A stretch of DNA of 64,000 bases from Topomyia yanbarensis. Its lineage: Eukaryota > Arthropoda > Insecta > Diptera > Culicidae. Each line of letters starts with the position of its first letter. Within the stretch, counting starts at the first letter, position 1. The position numbers and the translations under genes were made by a program. Below are positions 1-10,892 of this stretch, one piece after another. The stretch covers positions 306,373,115 through 306,437,114 of the forward strand of contig NC_080672.1 of NCBI RefSeq assembly GCF_030247195.1, read 5' to 3'. Below the pieces are notes generated by a model. It was not told the origin of the DNA. It ran no database searches and worked only from the letters and a program-made list of their open reading frames with translations.

Positions 1-779
1 CAATGATGGACTTAATTTTTGGAACCTATGCGAAAGTGCTACGTTTTCAACAGGCGCAGTGTTGGATTACCAGCACCTTGTGTGTTTCGACAACTCATCG
101 CAGTTCACGATAAAACGTCTCTCGCATCAGTAGACGGACGGTACCGCTGCGTTAGTTTAAACTTTGCTGATAACAAAAACACAATCATTGGATAAAACAA
201 TATTTGAGAAATTTGTAGAAACAGCTGGGATGTGTATTTGTTGAATGAAAATTTACACAATATTACATTCTTTATTGCATGAGCTGTTTTTTGAACCAGC
301 TATTTTCTCAAATTCATATTGTCGTTAGCGCATGACTAGCAACGCATTCGCCTTCTTCATACGTTGTGGGCGTGTCTACCTATACATGCAAAGAAAATTG
401 GCGATAGACCTCGGCATCTATCGGTTGGTTTGATGTGGAGATTAGGTCAACCACCGAGGACTACACTGGGTAGATCGCGACGAAGTGGGAAGCTAAATGG
501 CTCACGGGTATCGTGACAAAACTGGTAGCTTGGTTCACGAAACGGACATAGGGTAGTTTCACCACCGGAAAATACTTGAGTAGATCGCAACAAAACTAGG
601 AACTTAATGGCTCACAGAATCTAGTGATGAGATTCAAATAGCTCACGAAAACGGGAGCTAAATGGCTCCCGGGAACCAGCGCAAAATGGCTTGCGGTAAC
701 TTGCCGCTGGGTAATATCCGAGTGGAGAAGAATGCATTTATCACACTGATAATATAAATTCGTAAATATAATGAAATCG
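1..779. other. No gene recognised; repetitive DNA
   Basis: Only short spurious frames are present. Between about 420 and 720 the sequence contains loosely repeated phrases around 'agctaaatggctc' and 'tagatcgc', suggesting an old low-order repeat. No protein homology, TIR or RNA gene could be seen. Confidence 0.4.
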
Positions 780-871
780 ATCATAAAATGCACGAATTCA
801 TTCGTCGTTTTCTGCAACGAAGTATTTTCGTGCATTCTAAATAGTAGGTTTCGTTCATTTCATGAACAAGA

Positions 872-1368
872 ATGGCCGCTTGGTGAACGAAATCTTTCGT
901 AAATTTTACACGTTTAATGTATACTGCACGAATGTAATCGTTGATAACGACATTATTTTTCGTGAATGAAACGAAATGTTTCGTGTATTTCAATAAATGT
1001 TTATGTATATGATGAACGATTTCGTTGGTCGCACGATTTCATTTCGTTCATCTTAGGAAAGTTTTCGTATTTATTATCTTCTTTTTTTCAGTCGATCTTC
1101 TGGGATCGATGTTTGACAACACCGATTTTTTTTAGTTGAAAAAAACCGATCTGGCAAAATCGATTTTATTGTGATATGAAGAAATGGTCGCTTGATGAAC
1201 GAAAGTTTTCGTGAATTTTACATATTTAGTGTACATTGCACGAACGTTGTCGTAGAAAACGACATTAATTTTCGTGAATGAAACGAATGAAAAACGTCTA
1301 TGTATATTACGAACAATCTTGTTGGTCGCACGAATTCATTTCGTTCATCTAAGAGAAGTTTTGGTATT
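872..1368. repeat. Direct repeat, ~190-bp TTCGT-rich unit x2
   Basis: A unit of about 190 bp at 872-1068 recurs in the same orientation at 1183-1368. Shared landmarks include 'gaacgaaa', 'gcacgaa', 'aacgacatta', 'cgtgaatgaaacga' and 'ttggtcgcacga'. The copies have clearly diverged. Similar TTCGT/ACGAA-rich sequence continues at 1640-1693 and 2360-2515 on both sides of the palindromic insertion, so this is one repeat domain split by a later insertion. Its class is unknown. Confidence 0.6.
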
Positions 1369-1820
1369 TAATAGCATATGCTTTTACATTGCTCCGGCAG
1401 AGAAAAACTTAAAATTATTCATGCAAAACCATCGAGCGATGGCTCAACTGAATCCGTACTTCTCCGGATTTTGGATCAACTAGAAGCTGAAGATGTTTAG
1501 AAAATCTTCCTGAAACCGGCGGATACGGATACGGCTACTAATTATCTGACGTATAGCAACAATGACTCCATATTGAAGCTCTGTTGACGGTTCGATGAAT
1601 GGTGCTTGTAAATATTATAAAGATATTCGTATATAGCAGCGAACAATTCGTCTTCGCCGAACGAAGCTGTTTCGTAATAAGCCAACGAAAGTCTAAACTA
1701 ATAATTCAATTTTTTGTCTTTTGACTTAAGTGCCAATACCTTATTTAGGACTGGTGGTATCCAACGGGGAAAAACGATCGGAAATGGTGAGTGAAGCTAA
1801 GCAATCATGTGAAAAAATTC

Positions 1821-1895
1821 CCCCCAGAGGCGAGACTCGAACTCGCAACCTTTGAGACTCCGGCCCAATGCACTAACCCTTATGCTATCCCTGGG
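1821..1895 (-). ncRNA. tRNA-like head of left SINE arm
   Basis: This is the mirror copy of the tRNA-like segment at 2212-2286, on the opposite strand, with the same box A- and B-like motifs. It is probably part of a SINE rather than a working tRNA gene. Confidence 0.5.
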
Positions 1896-2211
1896 TATGG
1901 CGACATCCCAGAAAGAACATATGATTATCCCACTGGCGACGGTGATCGTACCCTGCCTGCAAAGCGAGAATCACACACAACGGTAGCTGATCACCCCAAC
2001 ACATTTTATCTATTTAATTTCCCCACCAGAACTAAAAAATAGACATCAGACGATAATAAAAACCCGGGCCTTGGTATCTAGTGGGGAAATTAAATAGATA
2101 AAATGTGTTGGGGTGATCAGCTACCGTTGTGTGTGATTCTCGCTTTGCAGGCAGGGTACGATCACCGTCGCCAGTGGGATAATCATATGTTCTTTCTGGG
2201 ATGTCGCCATA

Positions 2212-2286
2212 CCCAGGGATAGCATAAGGGTTAGTGCATTGGGCCGGAGTCTCAAAGGTTGCGAGTTCGAGTCTCGCCTCTGGGGG
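2212..2286 (+). ncRNA. tRNA-like head of right SINE arm
   Basis: The segment has a box A-like TAGCATAAGGG, a perfect T-arm (GCGAG/CTCGC around TTCGAGT), a near-complementary acceptor stem (CCCAGGG with CTCTGGG, one mismatch) and a run of six T at 2291-2296 that could end pol III transcription. The anticodon arm does not fold convincingly, so this is a tRNA-derived pseudogene or SINE promoter rather than a functional tRNA. Confidence 0.5.
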
Positions 2287-2538
2287 GAATTTTTTCACAT
2301 GATTGCTTAGCTTCACTCACCATTTCCGATCGTTTTTCCCCGTTGGATACCACCAGTCCCAACGAAAGTCGTTTCGTGGTTTTCACGAAAAACTCGTAAT
2401 AAAAAATAAATGTGTTTCAATAGAACTACGAACGATTCATAATATGTACGAAAAATTCGTATATTTTATGAAAATTATTTGTACGAAACTAACTAATGCA
2501 TAGCGATTTACGAATATATTCTATCAGTGCAGCGCCAG

Positions 2539-2905
2539 CTGGGAAGCCATCACTGCACAGAATAGGGGTTTCCGACTGTCTATGCCAGATCCTGAAGAGC
2601 TACTTCCAGAGCAGAGTGCTGTTGTACGCGATGAACGAACAGCATAAGTCAATGCGAGTCACAGCGGGCGTTCCTCAGGGCTCCATTCTCGGTTCAACTC
2701 TTTGGAGCGGGGTGTATGATGGGGTATTAACAAAGCGGCTGCCCAGGAAAGTGAAAATCGTGAGTTTCGCAGACGATGTGTCACTAACGGTGATGGGTAA
2801 GACACTTGAAGTAGTTAAGTTGTGGGTGTCGGTGACAATAGACTCGATAGAGAGCTGGATGAACGGAGTCAAACTGCAGGTAGTTCACAAGACGGACGTG
2901 TTGTT
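2539..2905 (+). pseudogene. R1-clade LINE reverse transcriptase fragment
   Basis: The translated segment has the RT motif GVPQGSILGSTLW, followed about 30 residues later by the catalytic block VSFADDVSLTVMG and a W-M-x-G-V-K-L-Q-V segment typical of the R1 group. Only about 120 residues of RT survive. The endonuclease, the C-terminal zinc knuckle and the start are missing, and recognisable homology stops near 2905. It is a 5'- and 3'-truncated dead copy. A second, opposite-strand R1 remnant lies at 52.6-53.8 kb. Confidence 0.75.
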
Positions 2906-3317
2906 TCTCCTGAATTTCCTCTCAAAAACATGCGAGATATATAGGATTTTCTAGACATTTAGCAAAATTGATTTTGGACAGAATTTGTGTGCATGTCTTA
3001 ATAGAACGTGTAAAAATCGAATATGACCCAGATTTCCAAAATTTGTGTGTAACAACTTCTATAATTTTAAAATCTAATAGAATAAAAGATTTGATCTTTT
3101 GCTGGAAGGTTTATTGTTCCAGATAAATCTAGCATAATGGTAACCTCACTGGGATGTAACGTAGAATTCAAAATATCTGGAAAAATCTGGCAAAATTTCG
3201 AAAATCTGGCAAAATTTCTGGCTTAAACGAAGGTCTGTTTAGTTGTGAAAAACCTGGAAGATTCCAGATAAATCTGTAACATTGGCAACGCTGCATATTC
3301 CTTAAGGCGAACCAATC

Positions 3318-4031
3318 CCCAGTCAAAAAGGGCAAGTTGCTGGCTAACGGAGGGCTGTTTGCCAACTCATATGCGCTAATTGCCCTTCAATTTGCTGGCA
3401 ATTAGAGGGCTATTTCAAATGCAACATTTGGGCGATTTGCCGCCGTCATTTTTTTGCCGCCCAACACGCCATTAAGTCGCCCCCAAATCGCCCACGGAAC
3501 GCGCCATTTAGTCGCCCTTAATTGCCCAATATGAAAATTAAAAATAATGCTTATTTTCGGATTTATTATCTACTCACATATACTTACCAATATACTAGGT
3601 AATCACCACCAAATTATAGGAAGAATCAATGGTGAAATTGGTATTGCACTTCAAAACTTATCACAATCTGACGTTCATTTAAACTTTAGCTCAGAGATCT
3701 TGTTCTACTGTACATACCCACTATTCCACAATTTTCCACATTCGTTGGCTAAATGAAGTGCACTAGACAAACAAAGTACAAGTGAAAACACACCAATTGC
3801 TCAAAAAACAATTTTAAGCTTAAACCAAACATGAACCGCCATGTTTGAAAAACGCGAAAAACAACCAAGTACATTTCAGCCGCCAAAAAATTTGTCTAAG
3901 TATTGAAATTGCCTTAAAATCGCATTCGCAAATTGCATTTGTTCCGAGGGGCAATTAGCACAGGCGAGTTGAATCAAACGCCAAACTTTTTAAATCGCCT
4001 GTCCATGTTCGTCCGCATTTTTTTGACAGGG
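3318..4031. mobile_element. Possible MITE with CCCWGTCAAAAA ends
   Basis: The left end near 3318 (cccagtcaaaaagggc) is roughly the reverse complement of the right end near 4031 (gcatttttttgacaggg). The interior has no coding sequence but repeats phrases such as 'gcgatttgccgcc' and 'gcaattag'. No clear target duplication was found, so the boundaries are tentative. Confidence 0.35.
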
Positions 4032-4047
4032 TCATAACATATACCGT

Positions 4048-4810
4048 ATATCGTCGCTGTTGTGCTATCTTGTGACATACGCCATTTTGGGGTAAACTGA
4101 GTTAGATAAGCCACATTACTTGTTTGAAAAATCTCTACAAAGTGGCGTTTTCAGAATTTTGAAATTCTACTTGGTTTCTTAGATATAGCGAGAGTCATGA
4201 TGAGAAATTGTAAGTTTTTTGCTTCAAATCACTGTATCTAGGGATTTGCTCAAGTTAAATTGAAGTTTTAGATGTTTTATGTGTGAAAATGTCTGAGGAA
4301 CTCAATGGCATAAACATTTTCAAAAGAAAATTAGACAAGTTGTGAGAAAAACAGAAACTGGAAATAAAGAATATTTGGCAACACTGTAACCAAAAATAAC
4401 AATTTTTTAGATTCCCTGACTCATTTCCTTCAAAATGCATTTCACCGATTGCTTATAGACCATATGAACGCAAAGATATGAATAAAAGATAAACATTGAT
4501 GGTTTTTTTCTATGGAAAATTTTACATGCACGGATATGACACGCCATACAAATTTTGTCATCAATACACACCTATGACACGTGTGGGTGCGACTTTTGTT
4601 TACATTTATAGTAAAAATTCGCAACATAGTCAACCGATCTACGTAATATATGAGAGATTAATACAAAATAGATAGACGCATCAATTGTCTTCTTTGCATT
4701 GTTTATACCATTTATAAGTTTCAAGATATTCAATCTCAAACTTTAAAAATCGTTTTTCTCGAAATGTGCTAAATGGCGCTTGTCGTAAGATAGCTCAACA
4801 GCGACGATAT
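4048..4810. mobile_element. MITE with 40-bp TIRs (ATATCGTCGCTGTTG)
   Basis: Positions 4048-4087 are the inverted, slightly diverged copy of 4771-4810, both starting atatcgtcgctgttg at the outer edge. The 763-bp element has no coding capacity. The outer bases are TA-rich, so the target duplication cannot be fixed; a TA duplication is possible. Superfamily is undetermined. Confidence 0.7.
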
Positions 4811-5325
4811 GAGATTGTCATGTATTTCAATGTGTGCTGCAGCAGGCCTTAAAAAGGAGCTTCATTTGAAAGAAAGCGCTGATCGGCGAACGTGCGCCAT
4901 ATCAGCATTCACATCTCGACGTATTCATTCGTTCGTGCTTCGATATACTGTTCGTCGTAATAGAATGATTGCGCTGCTTCGGACGGGTGTTCATTTGACC
5001 GAAGCTAGCAGTTCTGTAGTTATCACTCCTCGTGTTGCCAACGCGATCGCAGTCGTTGCAAAGCAACAACAAATTTCAATCATCTTTTACTCCCGTTCGT
5101 ACTCCTTCGACGACGACGTATTATGATGAATTACTAGCATTCGAAAAAGAATTTCTTTTGACATTTTGCTGCTATAGGTTTCTACTTCCACTATACGGGG
5201 ATGATGAAAAATAACCGTGGATCTATATGGCATATTTTGTACTTCAATATAGGGTGATGTGCCTATTATGGCAGTAGAGCCTATTGAGACCCTATTTCGT
5301 ACCCCTTGGTTTCGAATCAAGCATA

Positions 5326-6917
5326 GGGTAACCAACCTAATTTTGACTCCTACATATTTTGAACCCTGTTAATGTATTTGCCTCCTACACTGCCAAGTTT
5401 CTCTGAATTTGTTTGGTTTGATGCAGCAATTACATTTCTTGGGTTGTCTATTAAGTTTCAATATCATTAGTTCATCTCTAATTGTTTAAAATTAAACAGA
5501 ATCCACAGTTTTTAAAAATATAACCCAAAAAGGTCTCATGTTTCAACGATAGCCAAGAGGAACCGGTGGAAATGATACATTTTCAAATTGGATTTAAATG
5601 CACAATTATAATATTTTTTATCGATTTAATTAGTTTTTCTGATTTGGTATTGTGCATGTTACGTGTTTGAAATGGTTTCTTCGTAATGTTTTATCTAAAA
5701 AATCTTAAATAAATGGTGTCCACAATATGTCTTAAAAAATTGATATCAACTTATTTTGGACACCCCTCGATTTTCTTTCTTGACAGCTATTTGTTTATCG
5801 AGTTAGAGTAATCAAAAAGTGAAAAATTTCGTAACAGTATGTCGCCTGCTCTTTTTGGTCAAAATATTTAAAAATGTTCAAACCAATGGATGTCGAAAAT
5901 CAAACGATTGGGGAACATTTCATTGAAGACCATAATATGACCAAAGAGGAGACTTCTGAAATCCATGTTGAAGAACATTTGTAGTTCGAATTTGTTGAAT
6001 TCGACGAGCTATATGTTGACAAATCTAAGAGACATATCACAGCTAAATAATGATAATAAGAGTGTGCTTGCTGAATTCCTAGAATCGCCTGAAACACTCA
6101 CACGAACAGGAACATCACGATTCAAGCGACGTAGTCCTGCTGTTTTAGCATTGCGCCGAACAGTTGAATACCACAAGGCGAAAACTGAAGAAAAAAGGAA
6201 AGTAAAGGAAGAGAAACAAAGAACAACTGAGCTTAGAAAGAATAACAAGAAACCACCTCGTAAACAAAAGAATTAAAAATTAATATTTAGTACAAGATGA
6301 TTCCTGACGAACTTTGAACCATGATTTATCATCCGCTTGAGGATGTTACTCCATAATACTGCTACAGATGAATTGTTACACGAAATATATTATTGTTAAC
6401 TCTAGTGCATAACATTTAATGCTGCTTTGTTAAGTCTGCAGTAACCTAATTGTACCACAAGTTTTTTAATTTCTCAAAATGATAGAACTAAAAACATACT
6501 TTATGCAGTCAGCCTTCCATATAAAGATTAATGTACCATTTTTGATTGGCAGTCCTATGTTCTTCTTTCATGCATTAAATATACTGCAAAGAGAACGGGT
6601 CAGTAGGTCAGTTTAGTAGAAAAAATATCACTGTTTCCAAAATATATACAGTCACATTCAGTGTGTCCAAAATATGCTTGGAACACTGTCCAAATTAGTG
6701 TGGAAGGGTCCGAAATGTTAAAAATTCATGCTGTGAAGAAATGTCATTTTCGAGTTTATGTTAATGTATAAAACATCCATTGACAGTTTTCTTTCAAGAA
6801 CAGTAATTATGGAGCAGACTCGTGCATGTATTGCATTAAAAAACATAGGCAAGCAAATATTTTTTGACGTTCACTTAATTTCACTTCCTCTAGGGGTCCA
6901 AAATTGGTTGGTTACCC
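5326..6917 (+). mobile_element. Pogo-like DNA transposon, degenerate
   Basis: TIRs of about 26 bp (left gggtaaccaacctaattttg, right its near reverse complement) are flanked by TA at 5324-5325 and 6918-6919, the duplication expected for the Tc1-mariner-pogo group. The element is 1592 bp and contains a decayed plus-strand reading frame resembling the C-terminus of a pogo/jerky-type DDE transposase. TIR and TA evidence is direct; assignment to pogo is inferred. Confidence 0.7.
5873..6276 (+). pseudogene. Degenerate transposase C-terminus (pogo/jerky-like?)
   Basis: An acidic start at 5873 (MFKPMDVENQTIGEHF) runs into a stop near 5981. The longer frame 5965-6276 ends in a basic, coiled-coil-like tail rich in K, E and R (ending RKQKN), preceded by a proline-containing RFKRRSPAVL segment. 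Long charged tails of this kind are common at the C-terminus of pogo/Tigger/jerky transposases. No DDE motif survives. It sits wholly inside the TA-flanked TIR element at 5326-6917, which supports a transposase origin. Family assignment is weak. Confidence 0.35.
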
Positions 6918-6971
6918 TATGAGATGATGACAATATCGATTTGGCTAAAACAGGTGTGCAAAAATTAGCTA

Positions 6972-7686
6972 GGGTTACCAAATGGGCTGAAAGCGAAATA
7001 AGGACATCTTGAATTTTGACCGAGACTAACAAATTTTACTCATCTTTCACTAAAATGTGTTTGGTTGAGTGGTGTTAAGAAAAGATTTCCGATATTTTTA
7101 GAACAGCGCTTTTTTGTTCTTCTTGGGTTCCTAAGAAACTGTGCAGAATATTAGGTCAATTCATTATAGCGTGGCATCCCGTGTTACATTTGAAATTTGT
7201 ATAGATATTAGTACGAGAAATCCTATTTTTTTCGTTTTCATTTCCAAAAATCAAAGTTTTTCCTTAAGTATAGAACTTATTGATTAAAGTCCATGAAGTA
7301 ACTAAGAAATTTGGCGGCTGTGCTAGAAAGTGATAGCTGTTTAAAAATCGAGGGTTTGAATTAGAGGACAAATCGTTTTTTTTCTGTCAGCGCTCAACAA
7401 GACGAGAAACATGAAAAGTATTAGTTTGTAACTTTTCCTCAAGCAATAAAATTAATCAATGATTTTGAATCATTAATCTGCACATAACAAATCAAAAGAC
7501 TATGAAGTGAACAACTAAAATGGCGAGTAAAATCTTTCATTCGCTTGAGTGAATTTAATCTAATTGATTTCAAATATAACATGGATTGAGATTAAAACTA
7601 AGGACATTTGAAGTAAAATTAAGGACGCTTTCCAAAATCATCGAAATTAAGGACATGTCCTTTAAAATAAGGACGGTTGGTAACCC
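6972..7686. mobile_element. MITE with GGGTTACCAA ends, TA-flanked
   Basis: The left end gggttaccaaatgggc and the right end (reverse complement gggttaccaaccgtcctt) form a TIR continuing into 'aaggacat' motifs on both sides. TA at 6970-6971 and 7687-7688 may be the target duplication; an imperfect 8-bp duplication (aattagct/aataagct) is an alternative. There is no coding capacity. Its ends resemble those of the neighbouring element at 5326-6917. Confidence 0.6.
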
Positions 7687-7738
7687 TAAATAAGCTCAAA
7701 TTATATTCTTTATTTGTTAGGCACACATGTATTTAGAA

Positions 7739-8055
7739 TAAAGTGACCAGACGTCCCGGATTAGGCGGGACAGTCCCGGATTTCGAGGTCTTGATCCGCA
7801 TGGTAAAACGTCCCGGAAAGTGTCCCGCATTTGTCAAAATGCGGATTTTTGTTCCAAAATACCCATATTGTACATTCATATTGTTCGAATCACTTTATTC
7901 TGATTGTCACAATGCCTTTTTCGACTTCTAATATGACCCAGGTCATGAATCCTTACGAAAAGTTTCTCAATCTTACACAAGTTGTGCAAATATTTGGGAA
8001 AGGTAACGTTCTTGAGCGCGTCCCGCATTCGTCTTGAAAACATCTGGTCCCTTTA
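7739..8055. mobile_element. hAT-type MITE, 8-bp duplication ATTTAGAA
   Basis: The 13-bp ends taaagtgaccaga and tctggtcccttta are inverted with one mismatch. They are flanked by a perfect 8-bp direct repeat, atttagaa, at 7731-7738 and 8056-8063. A perfect 8-bp duplication with short TIRs is the hAT signature. The 317-bp interior repeats 'gtcccg' phrases and encodes nothing. Confidence 0.8.
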
Positions 8056-8414
8056 ATTTAGAACTATCCTCTAAATCCAACTTTTAATTAAAACAAAATC
8101 ACCTTATTGAAATATCTGCTAATCCGCCTCACTCACGTAGTGAACCGAAACAGGACGCAACGGCGCATATCAAAATAAACAGTCACGAGCCAGCATTTAC
8201 CGCCTCATATCTCGTTATTCCGGCCCAAATATATTGACCATTGTATGAAATGCCTTAACCTCACGGGTTTGACGAGTGCTGGTCCTTTTGTTTATAGTTT
8301 GTACTTAACAAATTTGGATTCCATTAAAATAAGCTTAGCGCTAACAATTAATTCCCAAGAAATTTTACCGCAAAACTACTTACCAATTCATGGCGTTTTC
8401 GTTTGACCCCGAAA

Positions 8415-8503
8415 CTGAGTCAGGTTCTAACCCCAACCGCTGTCAGTTCATACATTTTGACAGCAGTTGGGGTTAGAAACTGACTCAGTTTCGCTTCAAG
8501 CAA
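8415..8503. repeat. Short perfect-type palindrome (hairpin)
   Basis: The arms ccgaaactgagtcaggttct... and ...agaaactgactcagtttcg pair over about 37 bp around a 14-base loop, including ctaaccccaaccgctgtca and its complement. Weaker inverted similarity continues outward, so this may be the centre of an older foldback MITE. Confidence 0.6.
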
Positions 8504-8563
8504 GAACGACATCAGAAAACACTAGAAGTAATTGACAAATTAGTTCACTTATTGGATCTGCTT

Positions 8564-8617
8564 TAATTGTAAGGCATTATAGAGAACATTTAATTGTAAG
8601 GCATTATAGAGAACATT
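8564..8617. repeat. Tandem duplication, 27-bp unit x2
   Basis: The unit tttaattgtaaggcattatag + agaaca is present twice back to back with no difference. It is a simple local duplication. Confidence 0.85.
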
Positions 8618-8811
8618 TACACTTCCAAAAACTCGATTTCCTAATATATTTCAAATGGTTCCCAATATATCTTTTTGAGAATACGAATAATCTCTAAGTT
8701 CAAAATGTAATCAACAGGACCATCAGCATCCTGGCAACCCTATACCAACACATGGAGTTTGACAGCGAACTACATATATGGGGTTTCATAGCTATAAAGC
8801 CCCAAACAAAG

Positions 8812-9072
8812 AATTCTTGAGCGTTTTTTCAAAACGTCATATCTGCAATGAGTTACTCTCTTTGTTTACTTTCTCTTCTGTTAATAATTCGGTCACTTTA
8901 ACATTTATCCCTCAACTCTTTGCATAATATGCTAGTTAAAACCATTGTCTTTCGATCTGTACTGTAAAATAAGTGAAAAGTGTTATAGTGACGCCGTAAA
9001 AATCGAAAGAGAAAGTAAACAAAGAGAGTAACTCATTGCAGATATGACGTTTTGAAAAAACGCTCAAGAATT
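8812..9072. mobile_element. Foldback MITE with 65-bp perfect arms
   Basis: Positions 8812-8876 and 9008-9072 are inverted copies of each other, apparently without mismatch, starting aattcttgagcgttttttc. The 261-bp element could fold into a long hairpin with a loop of about 130 bases. No coding sequence and no clear target duplication are visible. Confidence 0.8.
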
Positions 9073-9430
9073 ATGTTCTGCACTATGCACAATATTCTAG
9101 TATTCTACACGACGTTTTGCATCTTGTGGGATGATAAGATACCATATCATTCAGAAAATCGGCACTTAGTATCAAAATACAGCTTTTAATGATTGAATCC
9201 AAAATTATTGTTTCGATTTTCATGGCAGTGAATTGATGCTGGCTGTACAGAGACGCCATCCTTTACAGGGGACTGGTTATAATAGGATAATATTAAATAC
9301 GGGGGTTCACATTATCGCCATGTTGTGTCCGATCAAATCAAAACAAACTTTTTGCATCCATCATACAGAAAAGAATCACCAGTGCGGCCAAATTAAAACA
9401 TGAACTTGTAAATATATTGTACAGGTCGGA

Positions 9431-9513
9431 CTCGAATATCCGGGGATTCGATTATCCGGGGATTCGATTATCCGTGATTCGATTATCCGGGGAAAATGAT
9501 TCGATTATCCGGG
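9431..9513. repeat. Tandem copies of GATTCGATTATCCGGG at pogo left end
   Basis: The TIR-internal phrase attcgattatccgggg occurs five times in a row with small changes at the left end. At the right end (16630-16686) it occurs twice, in opposite orientations. Such subterminal copies are candidate transposase-binding sites; that role is inferred. Confidence 0.7.
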
Positions 9514-10892
9514 TGTTTTGAAAAAAAATATCAAATTTCAACTATAATGTCTTATTATAGTGCTAATTCGATTATTGCAGTCAATAGAAAATTTTTTCAT
9601 GCAGTTGGGGGGTATAGAATTAACCTCATCTCAAATTTTAACCTACCTCAAAAAGAGCTTATATACGAGTTATTCCGCGCAAATTAACCTAAACAAACCA
9701 AAACTTGGAATCGACCTTCATGAATTGGAACCATTTTTGAACAAATTGTTCTTTTAGAGCACATATATAATAACCTAAATTGTTGTGTCGTTTGAATAGC
9801 ACCTCAGTCCATGGGAACACTCTTAATTTTAACAAATTGCTTAAAAATTGTTTTTCTTCGGATTATATATCTGGTACTGTTTGCATTAGAATCAATCAGC
9901 GAGATAATTTTCTGAAGGATTTGTTTAAGGAATCAAAAAAAAAAAAGTTTTTAGCACCAGTATTGCCAAATATGCAACTTTTTAATTTTACACTAAAAGT
10001 ACATTTTTCTCGTGATACACATTTCAGTTACTGCAGGCCACATAAAATGTCCTTGTACCTACATTGCTTAGTTGGTTTCTGGCTATCTCTTGGGATAATG
10101 ATGACATGCTTCTCAGGATTCCGTTTGGATACTTTCCAGGATTTTGATCCAAGTTTTCTTAGCATCCCAATGGAATCTATTTCAGATTTTCGATTGAATT
10201 TTTATCCGTATTTCTACGGTTTTTTCTCTAAATTTTGATGCAGGATTCTAGAGAAAAGCTTCTTAAATGTCTGATGGAATCCTTCTCAAGATTGAATTCC
10301 GCTAAAGATTATGATTTATTCCAGATACTGATAGAACCATGGTCCTATTTTCGTTGAAATCCGGTGTAAATATCCTGCTCTGAGTTCCAGTGGACATTGA
10401 CACAATATTGCTCTTCTCCTATTATCCCTTCCTGCTCAGAGTTCCAATGGCATCTTTAACCCCCTCATGCCCTCTTGTTGGTAAACAACCACATTCCTAA
10501 ATGACTATAACTTTTGGTTTCATTTCAGCATTAAAAGCTATAAATATTATTAGGTTCCGCTGAAGCAGTGCTGCCAGGGATAGTTTCTGTTAATGGTTAA
10601 AATGAAATTTTGGAATATTTTCTTAGCCTGGCAATATTGTTGAAAACTGCTAAAGCTTTCTAATTTAGATTTCTCTCAATTACCTTTTTCATGAAATAGG
10701 ACTAGATCGGAAGGAAAATATTGAGCAGCTTCTAGCACTGCAAAAGAAGAACCTCTCTTTATTAAACCAGGTTTTTCGTGTTTGTTGACGCCAACGGTTC
10801 TAAGGAAAAAAAGTTTTGGGACTTTATACGCGGTAGAAAAACGTTGGTCTAGAAACGGTTAACGAGATTCTGACAAGAGACCCGGACGCCAC
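9514..10892. other. Noncoding interior of pogo shell
   Basis: Frames of 63-152 codons exist, but their translations show low-complexity, F/L/S-rich composition without recognisable domains. No TIR or RNA gene was found. Confidence 0.4.

Larger units (their letters stand above)
1682..2370. mobile_element. Palindromic SINE-like dimer with target duplication
   Basis: Two almost perfect 283-bp arms (1748-2030 and 2077-2359) are inverted around a 46-bp spacer. Each arm carries a tRNA-like head with pol III box A- and box B-like motifs, and the two heads are transcribed outward. A 12-bp direct repeat, ccaacgaaagtc, flanks the insertion at 1682-1693 and 2359-2370. That length fits LINE-mediated retroposition, but inverted SINE dimers are unusual, so a foldback DNA element carrying a tRNA gene is an alternative. 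The left side has about 54 extra bases between the duplication and the arm. Apparent 83-94 aa frames on both strands are the same noncoding repeat. Confidence 0.75.

Noticed and set aside
1791..2316. Identical 83/94-codon frames on opposite strands
   Set aside because: Same SINE-like arm read twice; includes the tRNA-like region, so noncoding.
5960..6276. Small basic host protein gene
   Set aside because: It sits inside a TA-flanked TIR element and lacks an independent promoter or splice structure; transposase remnant is more likely.
9780..10238. 152-codon plus-strand frame
   Set aside because: F/S/L-rich composition, no domain, lies in decayed pogo interior.
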